From Candidatus Zixiibacteriota bacterium (GTDB lineage: Bacteria; Zixibacteria; MSB-5A5; GN15; JAAZOE01): a DNA stretch of 64,000 bases. Each line of letters begins with the position of its first letter. The stretch's first letter is position 1. Positions 39,535 to 49,092 of the stretch are shown piece after piece. Position numbers and translations under genes: made by a program. The notes below the pieces were generated by a model. It worked only from the letters and a program-made list of their open reading frames with translations, did not search any database and was not told where the DNA came from. The stretch spans positions 47,677-111,676 of the forward strand of contig JAGLON010000043.1 of the NCBI GenBank assembly GCA_023138975.1, written 5' to 3'.

Positions 39535-40428
39535 ATGCGTAGATGTGGGCATTATTTAGCGGGGCTGTTATGTATGTTTTGTTTTTTCTCCGTGGTTGTC
39601 TTTGCGGCGGATAAAAGCAACGCTCCGTTTATCGGCGAAAAATCAAACTCTACAATTCAGGAATATATCAATGAAGTTAAGGCGGAGAATTTCACTTCCG
39701 CATTAGCCTCAAATGATGGCCCGGCCAGTCTGGATATGCGCGGAGAAGAAAAGCAGGGCAATAACGTGGCTGGCAGGAAAAGCCCGATTAAAGCTTTTCT
39801 CTATTCGGCAGTAATTCCGGGAGCCGGCCAACTCTACACCGGATCAAAGACAAAGGCTTTGGCCTTTTTTGGACTGGAAGTTCTGTCCTGGACCGGACAT
39901 ATTATCTATAATAAAAAGGGTGATGATAATACCGATACGTATGAAACCTATGCCAATACTTATTGGTCTGAAAACCGTTATGAAAACTGGCTGGAAATGC
40001 ATTGGGGTGTTCGGGATGACGATTCGGTCTTTAACAACCTCGGATATTCGCTTTTCACCCATCATTTACCCAGCACTAATGTTCAGCAATACTATGAAAT
40101 GATTGGCAAATATAACCAGTTCGTTTACGGTTGGGATGATACCGACTATACAACCTCAGATGACAATCCTCACCCCACTGCTGCTTCACCGAGGAGACTG
40201 AAATACGAGGGACTGCGCAATGATGCCAATCGGATGTATGACCGGGCTTCGACCGCACTCATTGTTACACTGGTCAATCATGTTATTTCGGGTACGGAGG
40301 CAGCTTTGGCTGCTCGCAGTCATAATAAAAACGCCGGTGCGCTGGCACAAAAGGTTTCTTTTAAAGCCTATACGGCGAAGACCGGTGATGAGTATTTTCC
40401 TATGTTAAGCATGACATATAAGTTTTAG
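39535..40428 (+). CDS. DUF5683-like envelope protein (copy 1)
   Basis: SPIKAFLYSAVIPGAGQLYTGSKTKALAFFGLEVLSWTGHIIY; signal peptide. Confidence 0.7.
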   Translation: MRRCGHYLAGLLCMFCFFSVVVFAADKSNAPFIGEKSNSTIQEYINEVKAENFTSALASNDGPASLDMRGEEKQGNNVAGRKSPIKAFLYSAVIPGAGQLYTGSKTKALAFFGLEVLSWTGHIIYNKKGDDNTDTYETYANTYWSENRYENWLEMHWGVRDDDSVFNNLGYSLFTHHLPSTNVQQYYEMIGKYNQFVYGWDDTDYTTSDDNPHPTAASPRRLKYEGLRNDANRMYDRASTALIVTLVNHVISGTEAALAARSHNKNAGALAQKVSFKAYTAKTGDEYFPMLSMTYKF

Positions 40429-40434
40429 GGTATT

Positions 40435-41220
40435 ATGAAAAATATTTTAAAGATAACCGGAATATTATGCTTGTTCGCATTCGGCGGGTGTTTTGCCAAC
40501 GGGTTCAATCTGCCAGTCAGTTCCATCATAAAGCCGCTGCCTCCGATGAGCGGGGATATCAAATATGCCTCGACAGAAAATGGTAAGCCGGGGTTTCTTG
40601 ATATGTCTCGACAAGGGTCAGACTCGGACAAACTATCTCTAAAAAAGGGTCTTCTACTTTCATTCCTGTTGCCTGGTGCCGGAGAATACTATGCCGGAGC
40701 TAAAACTCGAGGCCAGATATTTATGGGCGTTGAGGCAGCTATCTGGACCGGATTCATTGGATATCAAGTGTACGGCAATTGGAAGGAGGATGATTATAAG
40801 CGCATTGCAACGGCCCATGCCGATGTGAATCATGACGGCAAAGATGATGTTTTCTATGATATGATTGGGTTTTATTCAAATCGAACTGAATACAATCAAT
40901 TCGGACGGTTGTTTTATCCTGACCGGCCGTATTATGCCGACAATGACTCATATTATTGGCAGTGGGATTCCGAAGCTCGCCGGTTAGAGTATAAGCGGTT
41001 AAAAGAAGATTCCAAAACAGCCCTTCGAAATTCAACCTTTATGTTAGGTCTTGCTCTGGCAAACCGGGTTGTATCGGCCATTGACACTTATCGCACGATT
41101 AAATCGGCCAATAAAAAAATAAAGTCTATTACTCAGCTCGGCGAATATCATTTGGAAGTGTCTCCGAAAGTGTTTAGCGATAATCCTACGGTTACTGTCA
41201 CCTTGACACGAAAGTTTTAG
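40435..41220 (+). CDS. DUF5683-like envelope protein (copy 2)
   Basis: KKGLLLSFLLPGAGEYYAGAKTRGQIFMGVEAAIWTGFIGYQ; paralog of the preceding gene. Confidence 0.7.
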   Translation: MKNILKITGILCLFAFGGCFANGFNLPVSSIIKPLPPMSGDIKYASTENGKPGFLDMSRQGSDSDKLSLKKGLLLSFLLPGAGEYYAGAKTRGQIFMGVEAAIWTGFIGYQVYGNWKEDDYKRIATAHADVNHDGKDDVFYDMIGFYSNRTEYNQFGRLFYPDRPYYADNDSYYWQWDSEARRLEYKRLKEDSKTALRNSTFMLGLALANRVVSAIDTYRTIKSANKKIKSITQLGEYHLEVSPKVFSDNPTVTVTLTRKF

Positions 41221-41221
41221 C

Positions 41222-42190
41222 ATGCGCTTCTCGGTACTTATTCCGGTTTTGCTGTTATTAGTTTCCTGCGCCGGAAATACGACCGAGACTTTTCAAAGGA
41301 AATCTCAGAGTACAATTCCTATTCCGGTATCGATAGAACTTAAATCCGAAATTTCCGGTAAGGTACTTACCTACAGGCTTGAGAGTCCGTCCGGATTAGA
41401 TATTGATCCTCAGGGGAGTATCTATGTTACCGAAACGGGGCATCATCGCCTGATAAAGTTTGATAGAGATGGTCAAGCGGAAAGAGAATTCGGCGGCTAC
41501 GGTGCAGGTATTAGCCAGTTTAATAATCCCCGGGATATTACTATTGACGAGAGGCTCAGTATATATGTTCTTGATGCGGGAAACAGCCGGATTATGCATT
41601 TGGATATGAACCTGAACTTTATTGAGGAGATTTTACCGGCTGAAGCAGCCGATGAGATTATAACATCACTAAGTAACTATTCCGGTCTCCATCTTTCGAA
41701 TATCGGAGAGTTGACAGTTTCCGATTATGATAATTCGCGATTGATACAAATGGATAACTTCTTTGAATTCAGCCGGTATGTTGGTGACTTTTCATACGGG
41801 CGGGGTGCGTTATTGAATCCGGGAAGCATTGCCTCGGACGGATCGGGACGGATGTTTGTCGCCGATGAAGGTAATTCCCGTATTGCGGTTTTTGATGAGT
41901 TCGGTAATTTTAAGAAATCAATTGGTGCTGACAAACTTGCTCAACCGGTTGCGATATCGGTTGCGGATAACGGCCTAATCTGGACAGCTGACAAAGAAAC
42001 AGATTCGCTTTATGTGTTTGATTGGTCGGATAACCTATTGGCTGTTTTTGGGAATCCGGATAACCGGGATGAAGACTTTTCTCAAATTGGGGCGGTGTTG
42101 GCGGCCAGGAATAATCTATTATATATTACCGATACCGGGAATGATAGAATATTAGTTTATCGTGTCGTTTATGAACAGTCTGAATATTAA
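41222..42190 (+). CDS. NHL-repeat lipoprotein
   Basis: LLVSC lipobox; repeats PSGLDIDPQGSIYVTETGHHRLIKFDRDG, PRDITIDERLSIYVLDAGNSRIMHLD, PGSIASDGSGRMFVADEGNSRIAVFDEFG. Confidence 0.85.
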   Translation: MRFSVLIPVLLLLVSCAGNTTETFQRKSQSTIPIPVSIELKSEISGKVLTYRLESPSGLDIDPQGSIYVTETGHHRLIKFDRDGQAEREFGGYGAGISQFNNPRDITIDERLSIYVLDAGNSRIMHLDMNLNFIEEILPAEAADEIITSLSNYSGLHLSNIGELTVSDYDNSRLIQMDNFFEFSRYVGDFSYGRGALLNPGSIASDGSGRMFVADEGNSRIAVFDEFGNFKKSIGADKLAQPVAISVADNGLIWTADKETDSLYVFDWSDNLLAVFGNPDNRDEDFSQIGAVLAARNNLLYITDTGNDRILVYRVVYEQSEY

Positions 42191-45100
42191 AAACTCAATT
42201 GCGCCTAAATCCTTCTTTCTACTTTTCATTATACTTGCGTTTTGCTTTCTGAACCAAGATTCAACTGCCGCGAATTTTTCAAAAAAGATAAAAGTTTCTA
42301 ATTCGAATGTCATCAACCTGGGTGTGTCCAATATCGCGGCCGGTTCAGATTCTCTTTTCTGTCAAGGCACACTGATTCCCAGGGACTCCTATCGTATCGA
42401 CTATCGTTCAGGAGTTGTTTATCTCGGCAGCACAGTAGCTTGCGATACTATATCTATTAAGGGATATCAGATTCCGGAATGGATGCTCTTACCTGAAGGG
42501 AACGCGGTGCCAGAGGGCAAGAGGTTTATTGCTCTCAATTCGGATGCATTTCAAAATATAGGCAGGAACAGTGCCAACGCTCGTAAAGTTAATTTGAGCG
42601 GCCACAAATCATTTTCATTTCTCGTTGGCCGTTCAGGAGAAGGTAGTTTTTCTCAAGGGCTTAACCTTGAGGTCGATGCGTTGTTGGCTGACAATCTTCG
42701 TTTGCGCGGAGCCGTATCCGACCGAATCGGATCAAATGGAAATACGCCATCGGGTATTGGATTTGGAGGTACGACAACTATCTCGGAACTGGATAAATAT
42801 TTCTTCGAGCTAACCGGAAGCCGAGTCTCAGCCAGAGCGGGTGATATTCGCTCAATTACAAATGACTATTTACCACAGAAAAGAATCAAAGGGCTGCAGG
42901 CCGAGTATAGAAGCCGTAACTTCAGCACCGCCGTTGATATCGGCCGCCCTGCCGGAACGTATGCGTCATATCGGTTCAATGGCTCTGATGGTAAACAGGG
43001 GCCGTATCAGGTCAGAAGTAGCAACGGTTTGCCATCAGGAATCGTGCCCGGCTCTGAAAAAGTTTATTTGGATGGCCGGAAATTGGAGGGGGGCGCCAAT
43101 CGGAATTATGAAATTCATTATCCCTCGGGACGAATAACGTTTACACCGCGTCAGGTAATAACATCGCAATCACGTATAGAAATAGATTTTGAAGCCGCAT
43201 CAACTGACTATGAGCGGGAAATTTATAATATTTCTCAGTCCTATTCATTATTTAATGAAAAAATCAAGTTTCAGATAGGTGGGCGACGAGAATCCGATAG
43301 TAAAAGCCGGTTGAGGTTTGGGGCCTTAAGCTCATCCGATATCGAAATTATTACGAATGCCGGCGATGAAAGCTCTGGTTCATTTCGAAGCGGCGTCACG
43401 CCCGATACATCGGGAGCCTATATCTTACAAACCGATTCAACCGGTGTTGAATACTATCAATATGTTGGCGAAGGCATTGGTGACTATGCGATACTGCTTT
43501 CTTATGTCGGAGATAATCAAGGCGAATATATCTATTTAGGGAACGGTGTCTATCAATTTGCAGGTACTGGTAATGGAAACTACCAGCCTATTATTTATTT
43601 ACCGTTACCGTCCCGAACTGATTTCTGGTATTCATCTCTCGATGCTGTGCTGTATAACAGCGGGCGTTTAACGTTGTCATATCAAGGTGTGAGTCATGAT
43701 AAAAACTTGTTTTCGCCGAAAGATGATAGTGATAATTACCGAAGTTTTATAGAATCAGAATTTACGCATAAGGGCGAGCGGGTCAGTACGCGGTTCTATT
43801 TTAGATTTCTTCAGGACGGATTTCGGACAATAACCAGAATCAATTCGGCCGACTTTTCGCGGTTGTGGGCACTTCCGGCAGATACGGTCTTCGGCGATGA
43901 ACTGCAGGTACTAAGTAATCAGCAATATTCTTCAAATAATAATTCGCTGGAAACATTCTTTGGGTATTTAAATCGTAAAGATAATCTCCGTTCGCGTCGA
44001 GTATCGGTCGATGCTGACCTTTTAAAAGGCTTTATTTTATCGCCCAAACTGTCCTATTCAAGCGGTAATTCCAAAAAACTAACTGAGTCGGATAAAAAAG
44101 GGGTTTATGAATCACAGCGAGCAGTTATAGCGTTCAAGCCGAAAGCGGCTTTTCATGTTGAAACTCGGTTTGAACGTGAGTTTATCAAAGATACCTATGG
44201 CACAGAACCGACTGTGGAGCGATTTTCACGGTTTAAAAGTTTATTGTTTTATCGAAACTCGATTATCAGCTTTTCCCGAAGAGTTGATTTCAATGCCCGG
44301 CCGTTAGGCTATAAAGGACCCCGCATTGATGAATACAAATTGACTTCTGAAGAGTCCATCGGGAAACTGCGGATGAGTTTGGCCGCAACAATAATCAAGC
44401 AGGACAAGCAGGATTCTGACCGGGAAAACAGGGAAGACTACTTATTTGTTTCTACATTTCGTTATTCAGGTAAGAATGGCTGGATAACTTTTCAGGCCGA
44501 TTATCGACAAAATCGACGCACATCAGCCGGTACGGGATTTCGCTATATTTATGTTGGTTCAGGTCAAGGAGAATATCGAAAAGAGGACGGTCAGTATCTT
44601 TTTGATGAAAATGGGGATTATATTCGCATTCGTGAAGAGCGAGGCGAAGCTCAGTCGGTTTTGCTCGGGGAAAAGAGTCACAATATCTTTATTTACCCGG
44701 GACGCATCGCTCGTGGAGGAAAGTGGAAGAATGTCCTTTCGAAGATAGCGTTGCGATTGAAAACCAATATCGTAGGCGAAGTGCCCGGTAAAGACCGGAG
44801 GAAAATAGGATGGATACTACCATGGTATAGCCAATCCGGTTTGACCTATAGCAATCGAATTAGACGGGAAAAGTACTCGGCTTTGGTTTTTCCCTCGCAG
44901 AATTTTTATCGCGTTAATTTTTCTTATCAGAACGCCTTCGAAGAACAGGATGCCGGCGGACTTCTATATAAAAACAGTAAAGAGTATAAGGCTGAGCTTA
45001 AAACGGAACTTTCCACCACCGTGCGATTTATTGCGGATGGTACCCATCGCAGAAATAACGAAGCTGGTATAGGTCTCAGCTCGATAAAACTAAAATCAAA

Positions 45101-45482
45101 CCTGTTTGGGTTATCAGTGGTTTTTAACGACCGGTCAATACAGATACATCCGAGAATCGAATACGAACTATTTGTAGATGAGATTTCTGGCGGAGAAGGA
45201 AATGGAATATCTGTAAGTAATACATTAGTTGTTCGCAATTTTGAAAGGGGAGAAATACGGTTTGTGACTGAATTCAGTTCGTTAATCGAAAAGAAGAAAT
45301 TTACACAGCCTGAATATCTGATTACGGGAGGAAAAAGATTCGGCAATTCCGGACTGATGACTTTTATTGCGAATTACAAGCTTCGAAAATCGGTCAGAAT
45401 AATTATTAATATAACCGATCGATTTTATGAAAATCGCTCTGCTGAATTTACTGGACGAGGAGAGTTAGTTGCGAGTTTTTAA
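42162..45482 (+). CDS. Very large outer membrane beta-barrel protein, uncharacterised family
   Basis: 1106 aa, signal peptide, alternating amphipathic strands, terminal Phe; GxY-rich hairpin motifs. Confidence 0.65.
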   Translation: MSFMNSLNIKNSIAPKSFFLLFIILAFCFLNQDSTAANFSKKIKVSNSNVINLGVSNIAAGSDSLFCQGTLIPRDSYRIDYRSGVVYLGSTVACDTISIKGYQIPEWMLLPEGNAVPEGKRFIALNSDAFQNIGRNSANARKVNLSGHKSFSFLVGRSGEGSFSQGLNLEVDALLADNLRLRGAVSDRIGSNGNTPSGIGFGGTTTISELDKYFFELTGSRVSARAGDIRSITNDYLPQKRIKGLQAEYRSRNFSTAVDIGRPAGTYASYRFNGSDGKQGPYQVRSSNGLPSGIVPGSEKVYLDGRKLEGGANRNYEIHYPSGRITFTPRQVITSQSRIEIDFEAASTDYEREIYNISQSYSLFNEKIKFQIGGRRESDSKSRLRFGALSSSDIEIITNAGDESSGSFRSGVTPDTSGAYILQTDSTGVEYYQYVGEGIGDYAILLSYVGDNQGEYIYLGNGVYQFAGTGNGNYQPIIYLPLPSRTDFWYSSLDAVLYNSGRLTLSYQGVSHDKNLFSPKDDSDNYRSFIESEFTHKGERVSTRFYFRFLQDGFRTITRINSADFSRLWALPADTVFGDELQVLSNQQYSSNNNSLETFFGYLNRKDNLRSRRVSVDADLLKGFILSPKLSYSSGNSKKLTESDKKGVYESQRAVIAFKPKAAFHVETRFEREFIKDTYGTEPTVERFSRFKSLLFYRNSIISFSRRVDFNARPLGYKGPRIDEYKLTSEESIGKLRMSLAATIIKQDKQDSDRENREDYLFVSTFRYSGKNGWITFQADYRQNRRTSAGTGFRYIYVGSGQGEYRKEDGQYLFDENGDYIRIREERGEAQSVLLGEKSHNIFIYPGRIARGGKWKNVLSKIALRLKTNIVGEVPGKDRRKIGWILPWYSQSGLTYSNRIRREKYSALVFPSQNFYRVNFSYQNAFEEQDAGGLLYKNSKEYKAELKTELSTTVRFIADGTHRRNNEAGIGLSSIKLKSNLFGLSVVFNDRSIQIHPRIEYELFVDEISGGEGNGISVSNTLVVRNFERGEIRFVTEFSSLIEKKKFTQPEYLITGGKRFGNSGLMTFIANYKLRKSVRIIINITDRFYENRSAEFTGRGELVASF

Positions 45483-47151
45483 CCTGAAAATATTCCTTGT
45501 TTGTCTAATATTGTCATTGTTGACTTCAATGACGACTGCGTCGGGAACTAATATCGTAGTTACTTCCAATGTAACGGACAATCAACTGCAAGCTCGATTG
45601 GATAGATTGCAGGCTTTCCTTCCCAGTCGTTCAATAATTGATTCGATGACTTATGAGCTTGAATCGGCCGGATACTTCTCCTATTCTGTTTTGCTTGTTG
45701 GGGATTCACTGACTATAGAATCCGGTCCGCTCTATAGCCTCGGTGATATAATCGTAACCGAAGTATCCATTGATGGGAGCAAGAAACAAACGACTAATAA
45801 GCAATGGCGTGATTTACCAGCGACGAAAGAGAATATCAAGAAAGTGAAAGCCAAGATTATTTATCCCTATCAGGTGAATGGCTTTTACTTCGCATCACTA
45901 TCATTAGAGGGCATGACTCTTGGCAATAATTTAGTAGAGCTATCTTTTAAAGTCTTAACCGGGCCGACTGTGAAGGTTGAACGATTGCGTTTCAAGGGAT
46001 TAACTAAGACCCGTCCGGAGTTTGTCCGCAGGCTGGTTGGAGTTTCTCAGGGCGATACTCTACGCGACGAAAAACTGTCTGAATGGATACAGACAATGAA
46101 TCGTCTGGAGTATCTGAGTATTGATTCTTTGCCGCAATTGATTCCTAATCAAACTTATGACGCCGTAGAGTTATTGTTTTTTGTAAGTGAGAAAGAACGG
46201 AATTTCCTGGAATTGTCCGGCGGGTATTTGCCCAGTCGGGGAGATGAGAAGGGTGAGTTTGTTGGCCGATTTGAGTATAAGGCCAGGAATTTATTCGGCA
46301 GCGGACGTAAATTTCGCTTTCTCTATGATAAGCGGGATCGGAATATATCTATTCGCCGGATTTCATTCTCACAACCGTTTTTTGTCCCGCAGTATTTAGA
46401 ATTATCAATTCAAGCCGACCAAACTGATTATGACTCATTGTACCATGCCTTTTCCCTTAAGGCTAATGTGCGTATGCGCTTAAGCGTCACTGCTGACGTT
46501 CAAACCTTTTTGTCATGGACAAAAACCGAGCCGCAGAATTCGTCACAGTTTTCTTCGAGAAGTCTTGCAGGGGGGTTTTCTTATCTGTATTCAACGATTG
46601 TAAGAGATTTCAATCCACAGAGGGGGCTGGCACTTCAAGGCAGCGCTTCATACATCCGCAGGACAAGCTGGCCGGATTCTGTAAGTACCGAGGTTATCAG
46701 AAATGAAAGTACGGTAGCAGTAGATTACGATTTGTTTCAACCGGTTTTTCAAAGAGTCTTGATGCGAGTGAGACTATACTCGCAAATGATTTTGACCTCA
46801 CGAACACTAATACCATATTCCGAGCAGTTAAAATTCGGCGGATATCAATCTTTGCGGGGGTATCGGCAGGACGAGTTTGCCGGTCGTCGGATTGCATTGC
46901 TGCAATATGAGGTTCGCTATCGTCCTTCAGATGTTGCCGCTATTTATATTTTCTCTGATGTAGGATATATCTACCAACGACGAATAATGACTGACGAATC
47001 AACTACAACAAATGAATTCACTCGTTTAGGCGCTGGTCTGGGGATGTTGTTTGGAACACAAACGGCGAGATTAACACTTGAAGCGGCCTGGGGCGAAGGG
47101 GATTCGCCCGGAGACGGCAAGATTCATTTCGGATTAATTACCTCTTTTTAA
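45469..47151 (+). CDS. Omp85/BamA-TamA superfamily protein
   Basis: POTRA-like N-terminus; FEYKARNLFGSGRKFRFLYDKRDRNISIRRISFSQPFF; GGYQSLRGYRQDEFAGRR (RGY motif); C-terminal Phe. Confidence 0.82.
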   Translation: MRVFNLKIFLVCLILSLLTSMTTASGTNIVVTSNVTDNQLQARLDRLQAFLPSRSIIDSMTYELESAGYFSYSVLLVGDSLTIESGPLYSLGDIIVTEVSIDGSKKQTTNKQWRDLPATKENIKKVKAKIIYPYQVNGFYFASLSLEGMTLGNNLVELSFKVLTGPTVKVERLRFKGLTKTRPEFVRRLVGVSQGDTLRDEKLSEWIQTMNRLEYLSIDSLPQLIPNQTYDAVELLFFVSEKERNFLELSGGYLPSRGDEKGEFVGRFEYKARNLFGSGRKFRFLYDKRDRNISIRRISFSQPFFVPQYLELSIQADQTDYDSLYHAFSLKANVRMRLSVTADVQTFLSWTKTEPQNSSQFSSRSLAGGFSYLYSTIVRDFNPQRGLALQGSASYIRRTSWPDSVSTEVIRNESTVAVDYDLFQPVFQRVLMRVRLYSQMILTSRTLIPYSEQLKFGGYQSLRGYRQDEFAGRRIALLQYEVRYRPSDVAAIYIFSDVGYIYQRRIMTDESTTTNEFTRLGAGLGMLFGTQTARLTLEAAWGEGDSPGDGKIHFGLITSF

Positions 47152-47186
47152 TTGACCCCGGTACCGAATTACCCTACTCATATCAC

Positions 47187-48041
47187 ATGCGAATTTTCCG
47201 AGCCTACTTCACGATTATACGGGTACAAAACTGCCTGATTGCTTCGCTGGCGGTTGCGGTGGGGCAATACTTGTCAGCATCTTCAATCGCAATGCCGCTA
47301 AATCATTTTGCTATGGGAGCCGCATTCTTTGTCTGCGGGTTCGGAAACATAGTCAATGATATCGTGGATATAAAACCTGATAACATCAACCATCCCACCC
47401 GAGCGTTGCCGTCAGGAATAATTACCATAGGCGCAGCCAAAGCCTTAGCCGGATTGTTTTTGATCGTCTCCTGTATTCTCTCAATGTTTCTCAACTGGCA
47501 AAGTATCATTATTGTCGATTTAGCTTTGATTTTACTGACAGTATATAACTTGAAACTCAAACACACTCCTTATTGCGGTAATCTCATTGTTGCCTTATTG
47601 GGAGGTCTTACATTTATCCTCGGAGGCCTGACAATAGGGAGCAAAGGGCTGCTCGAACTTCCGGGTGCTATAATTCCTGCCGTATTTGCGTTTTTAATGC
47701 ACTTGGGAAGAGAAATATTAAAAGATATTCAGGATTGCGAGGGAGATAAATCGGTTGGAAGTAAAACCGCTCCGGTACGTTCCGGAAGGATTACTCCATT
47801 ATTGATTTCTTACGCAATTTTTGTAATTATGGCTATCTTAAGTTGGTCGGCATATTCGAGAGGATGGTATGGTACCTCATTTTTATACATTTCCGCATCT
47901 TTTATATATGTTCCGCTTGCCCTGCAGTTCATCTGGCTAGGGCTACGACCCGAGCCAAGAAAATGCGCAATTGTAGCAACCTTGATAAAAATCGAAATGC
48001 TGCCTGGAATAGCGGCTCTGGTAATAGGGAAAAGTTATTGA
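47187..48041 (+). CDS. UbiA-superfamily prenyltransferase, geranylgeranylglycerol-phosphate geranylgeranyltransferase-like
   Basis: NIVNDIVDIKPDNINHPTRALPSG and REILKDIQDCEGDKSVGSKTAPV motifs; multi-pass. Confidence 0.8.
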   Translation: MRIFRAYFTIIRVQNCLIASLAVAVGQYLSASSIAMPLNHFAMGAAFFVCGFGNIVNDIVDIKPDNINHPTRALPSGIITIGAAKALAGLFLIVSCILSMFLNWQSIIIVDLALILLTVYNLKLKHTPYCGNLIVALLGGLTFILGGLTIGSKGLLELPGAIIPAVFAFLMHLGREILKDIQDCEGDKSVGSKTAPVRSGRITPLLISYAIFVIMAILSWSAYSRGWYGTSFLYISASFIYVPLALQFIWLGLRPEPRKCAIVATLIKIEMLPGIAALVIGKSY

Positions 48042-48196
48042 CAGGCACGGAGTTATATATTACTAGAAGTGTCGATAATTCTTAACAATTATTAACAACT
48101 TTTTGAAAACTTTTCATTATAATGGGAGTATAAATTACTTGAAACAGGGCGTTATTGCCTTGACCGGATTACAGCTAAGACATTAATTATGCGACT

Positions 48197-49078
48197 ATGA
48201 TGAAGATAAAAAACGAGTTTCTGATCATTTTAATAGTAATGTTTTTACTCTCTGCGCTTATCAGTGCACAGGATAATATAGGTATATCAGCGGAGGTTAC
48301 TTCAGCCGAAATGGCATTTGAAGCTAAAGATACTCTTGTTATCACTTTGGCCTGGACCGGTGAGCCGTATCTTTATAGCATTGATGACTTTCCCATTCCC
48401 GCACTGGAGAAATTTCAGATTCTCGGCTCATCATCAATGGTTTCGTCTCAGAAGGATTCTTCAGTGACTGGCGGTGTTGTTGCTACCCGGAAATTCACCT
48501 ATGTTTTAGAGCCGACCGATTATGGCATTGGCCATATAAAGCCATTATCTTTATCGGCAACAAATAAGGTTACCGGGGAGTCTTTTCCCTTACAGACTGG
48601 ACAGATTTCAATAAGTATTGCCAAGCCGATACCTCCGAAAGAAAAAAGCTCTCTCAAGTGGATTATCGTTATCATAACTATTGCTGGCCATGCGATAGGA
48701 TTGATCGTTTGGCTCTTTATTAGAAAACGTAAACGACGGAATACACCGGCTGAAAATCCACGAAGACAATACCTTGACGCGCTTGAGGCGGTAAAAAAAG
48801 AAACAGTTGCCGATAGAAAACGGTTCTTCTCACGTCTGTACCGGGTTCTAATACAGTATCTGGAAAATGAGCAGGGGCTAGAACTTTCCGGTAAAACGGG
48901 GCAGGAAGTGATTGTAGTGCTGCAGTCAATACAAGACGACCATATTAAAGCCTCTTTTATGGCTTGGTTAGAAAGGCTTCAGCAGGAAAAATATCGTCCC
49001 GATATGCCCGGTGTTGGAGAAGTAGAAGATATGTACAAAACTGTTTACACATTTTTTGAAAAAAATATCTCGAAATAA
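48197..49078 (+). CDS. BatD-like membrane protein at start of Bat operon
   Basis: Signal peptide, Ig-like domain, TM (WIIVIITIAGHAIGLIVWLF), cytosolic helical C-terminal domain; upstream of moxR. Confidence 0.6.
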   Translation: MMKIKNEFLIILIVMFLLSALISAQDNIGISAEVTSAEMAFEAKDTLVITLAWTGEPYLYSIDDFPIPALEKFQILGSSSMVSSQKDSSVTGGVVATRKFTYVLEPTDYGIGHIKPLSLSATNKVTGESFPLQTGQISISIAKPIPPKEKSSLKWIIVIITIAGHAIGLIVWLFIRKRKRRNTPAENPRRQYLDALEAVKKETVADRKRFFSRLYRVLIQYLENEQGLELSGKTGQEVIVVLQSIQDDHIKASFMAWLERLQQEKYRPDMPGVGEVEDMYKTVYTFFEKNISK

Positions 49079-49092
49079 ATGATGGAGGATTA

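Noticed and set aside
39844-40102. Overlapping alternative-frame ORFs on both strands in the DUF5683 copy 1 gene
   Set aside because: No motif support; the main frame carries the conserved PGAGQLYTG signature.
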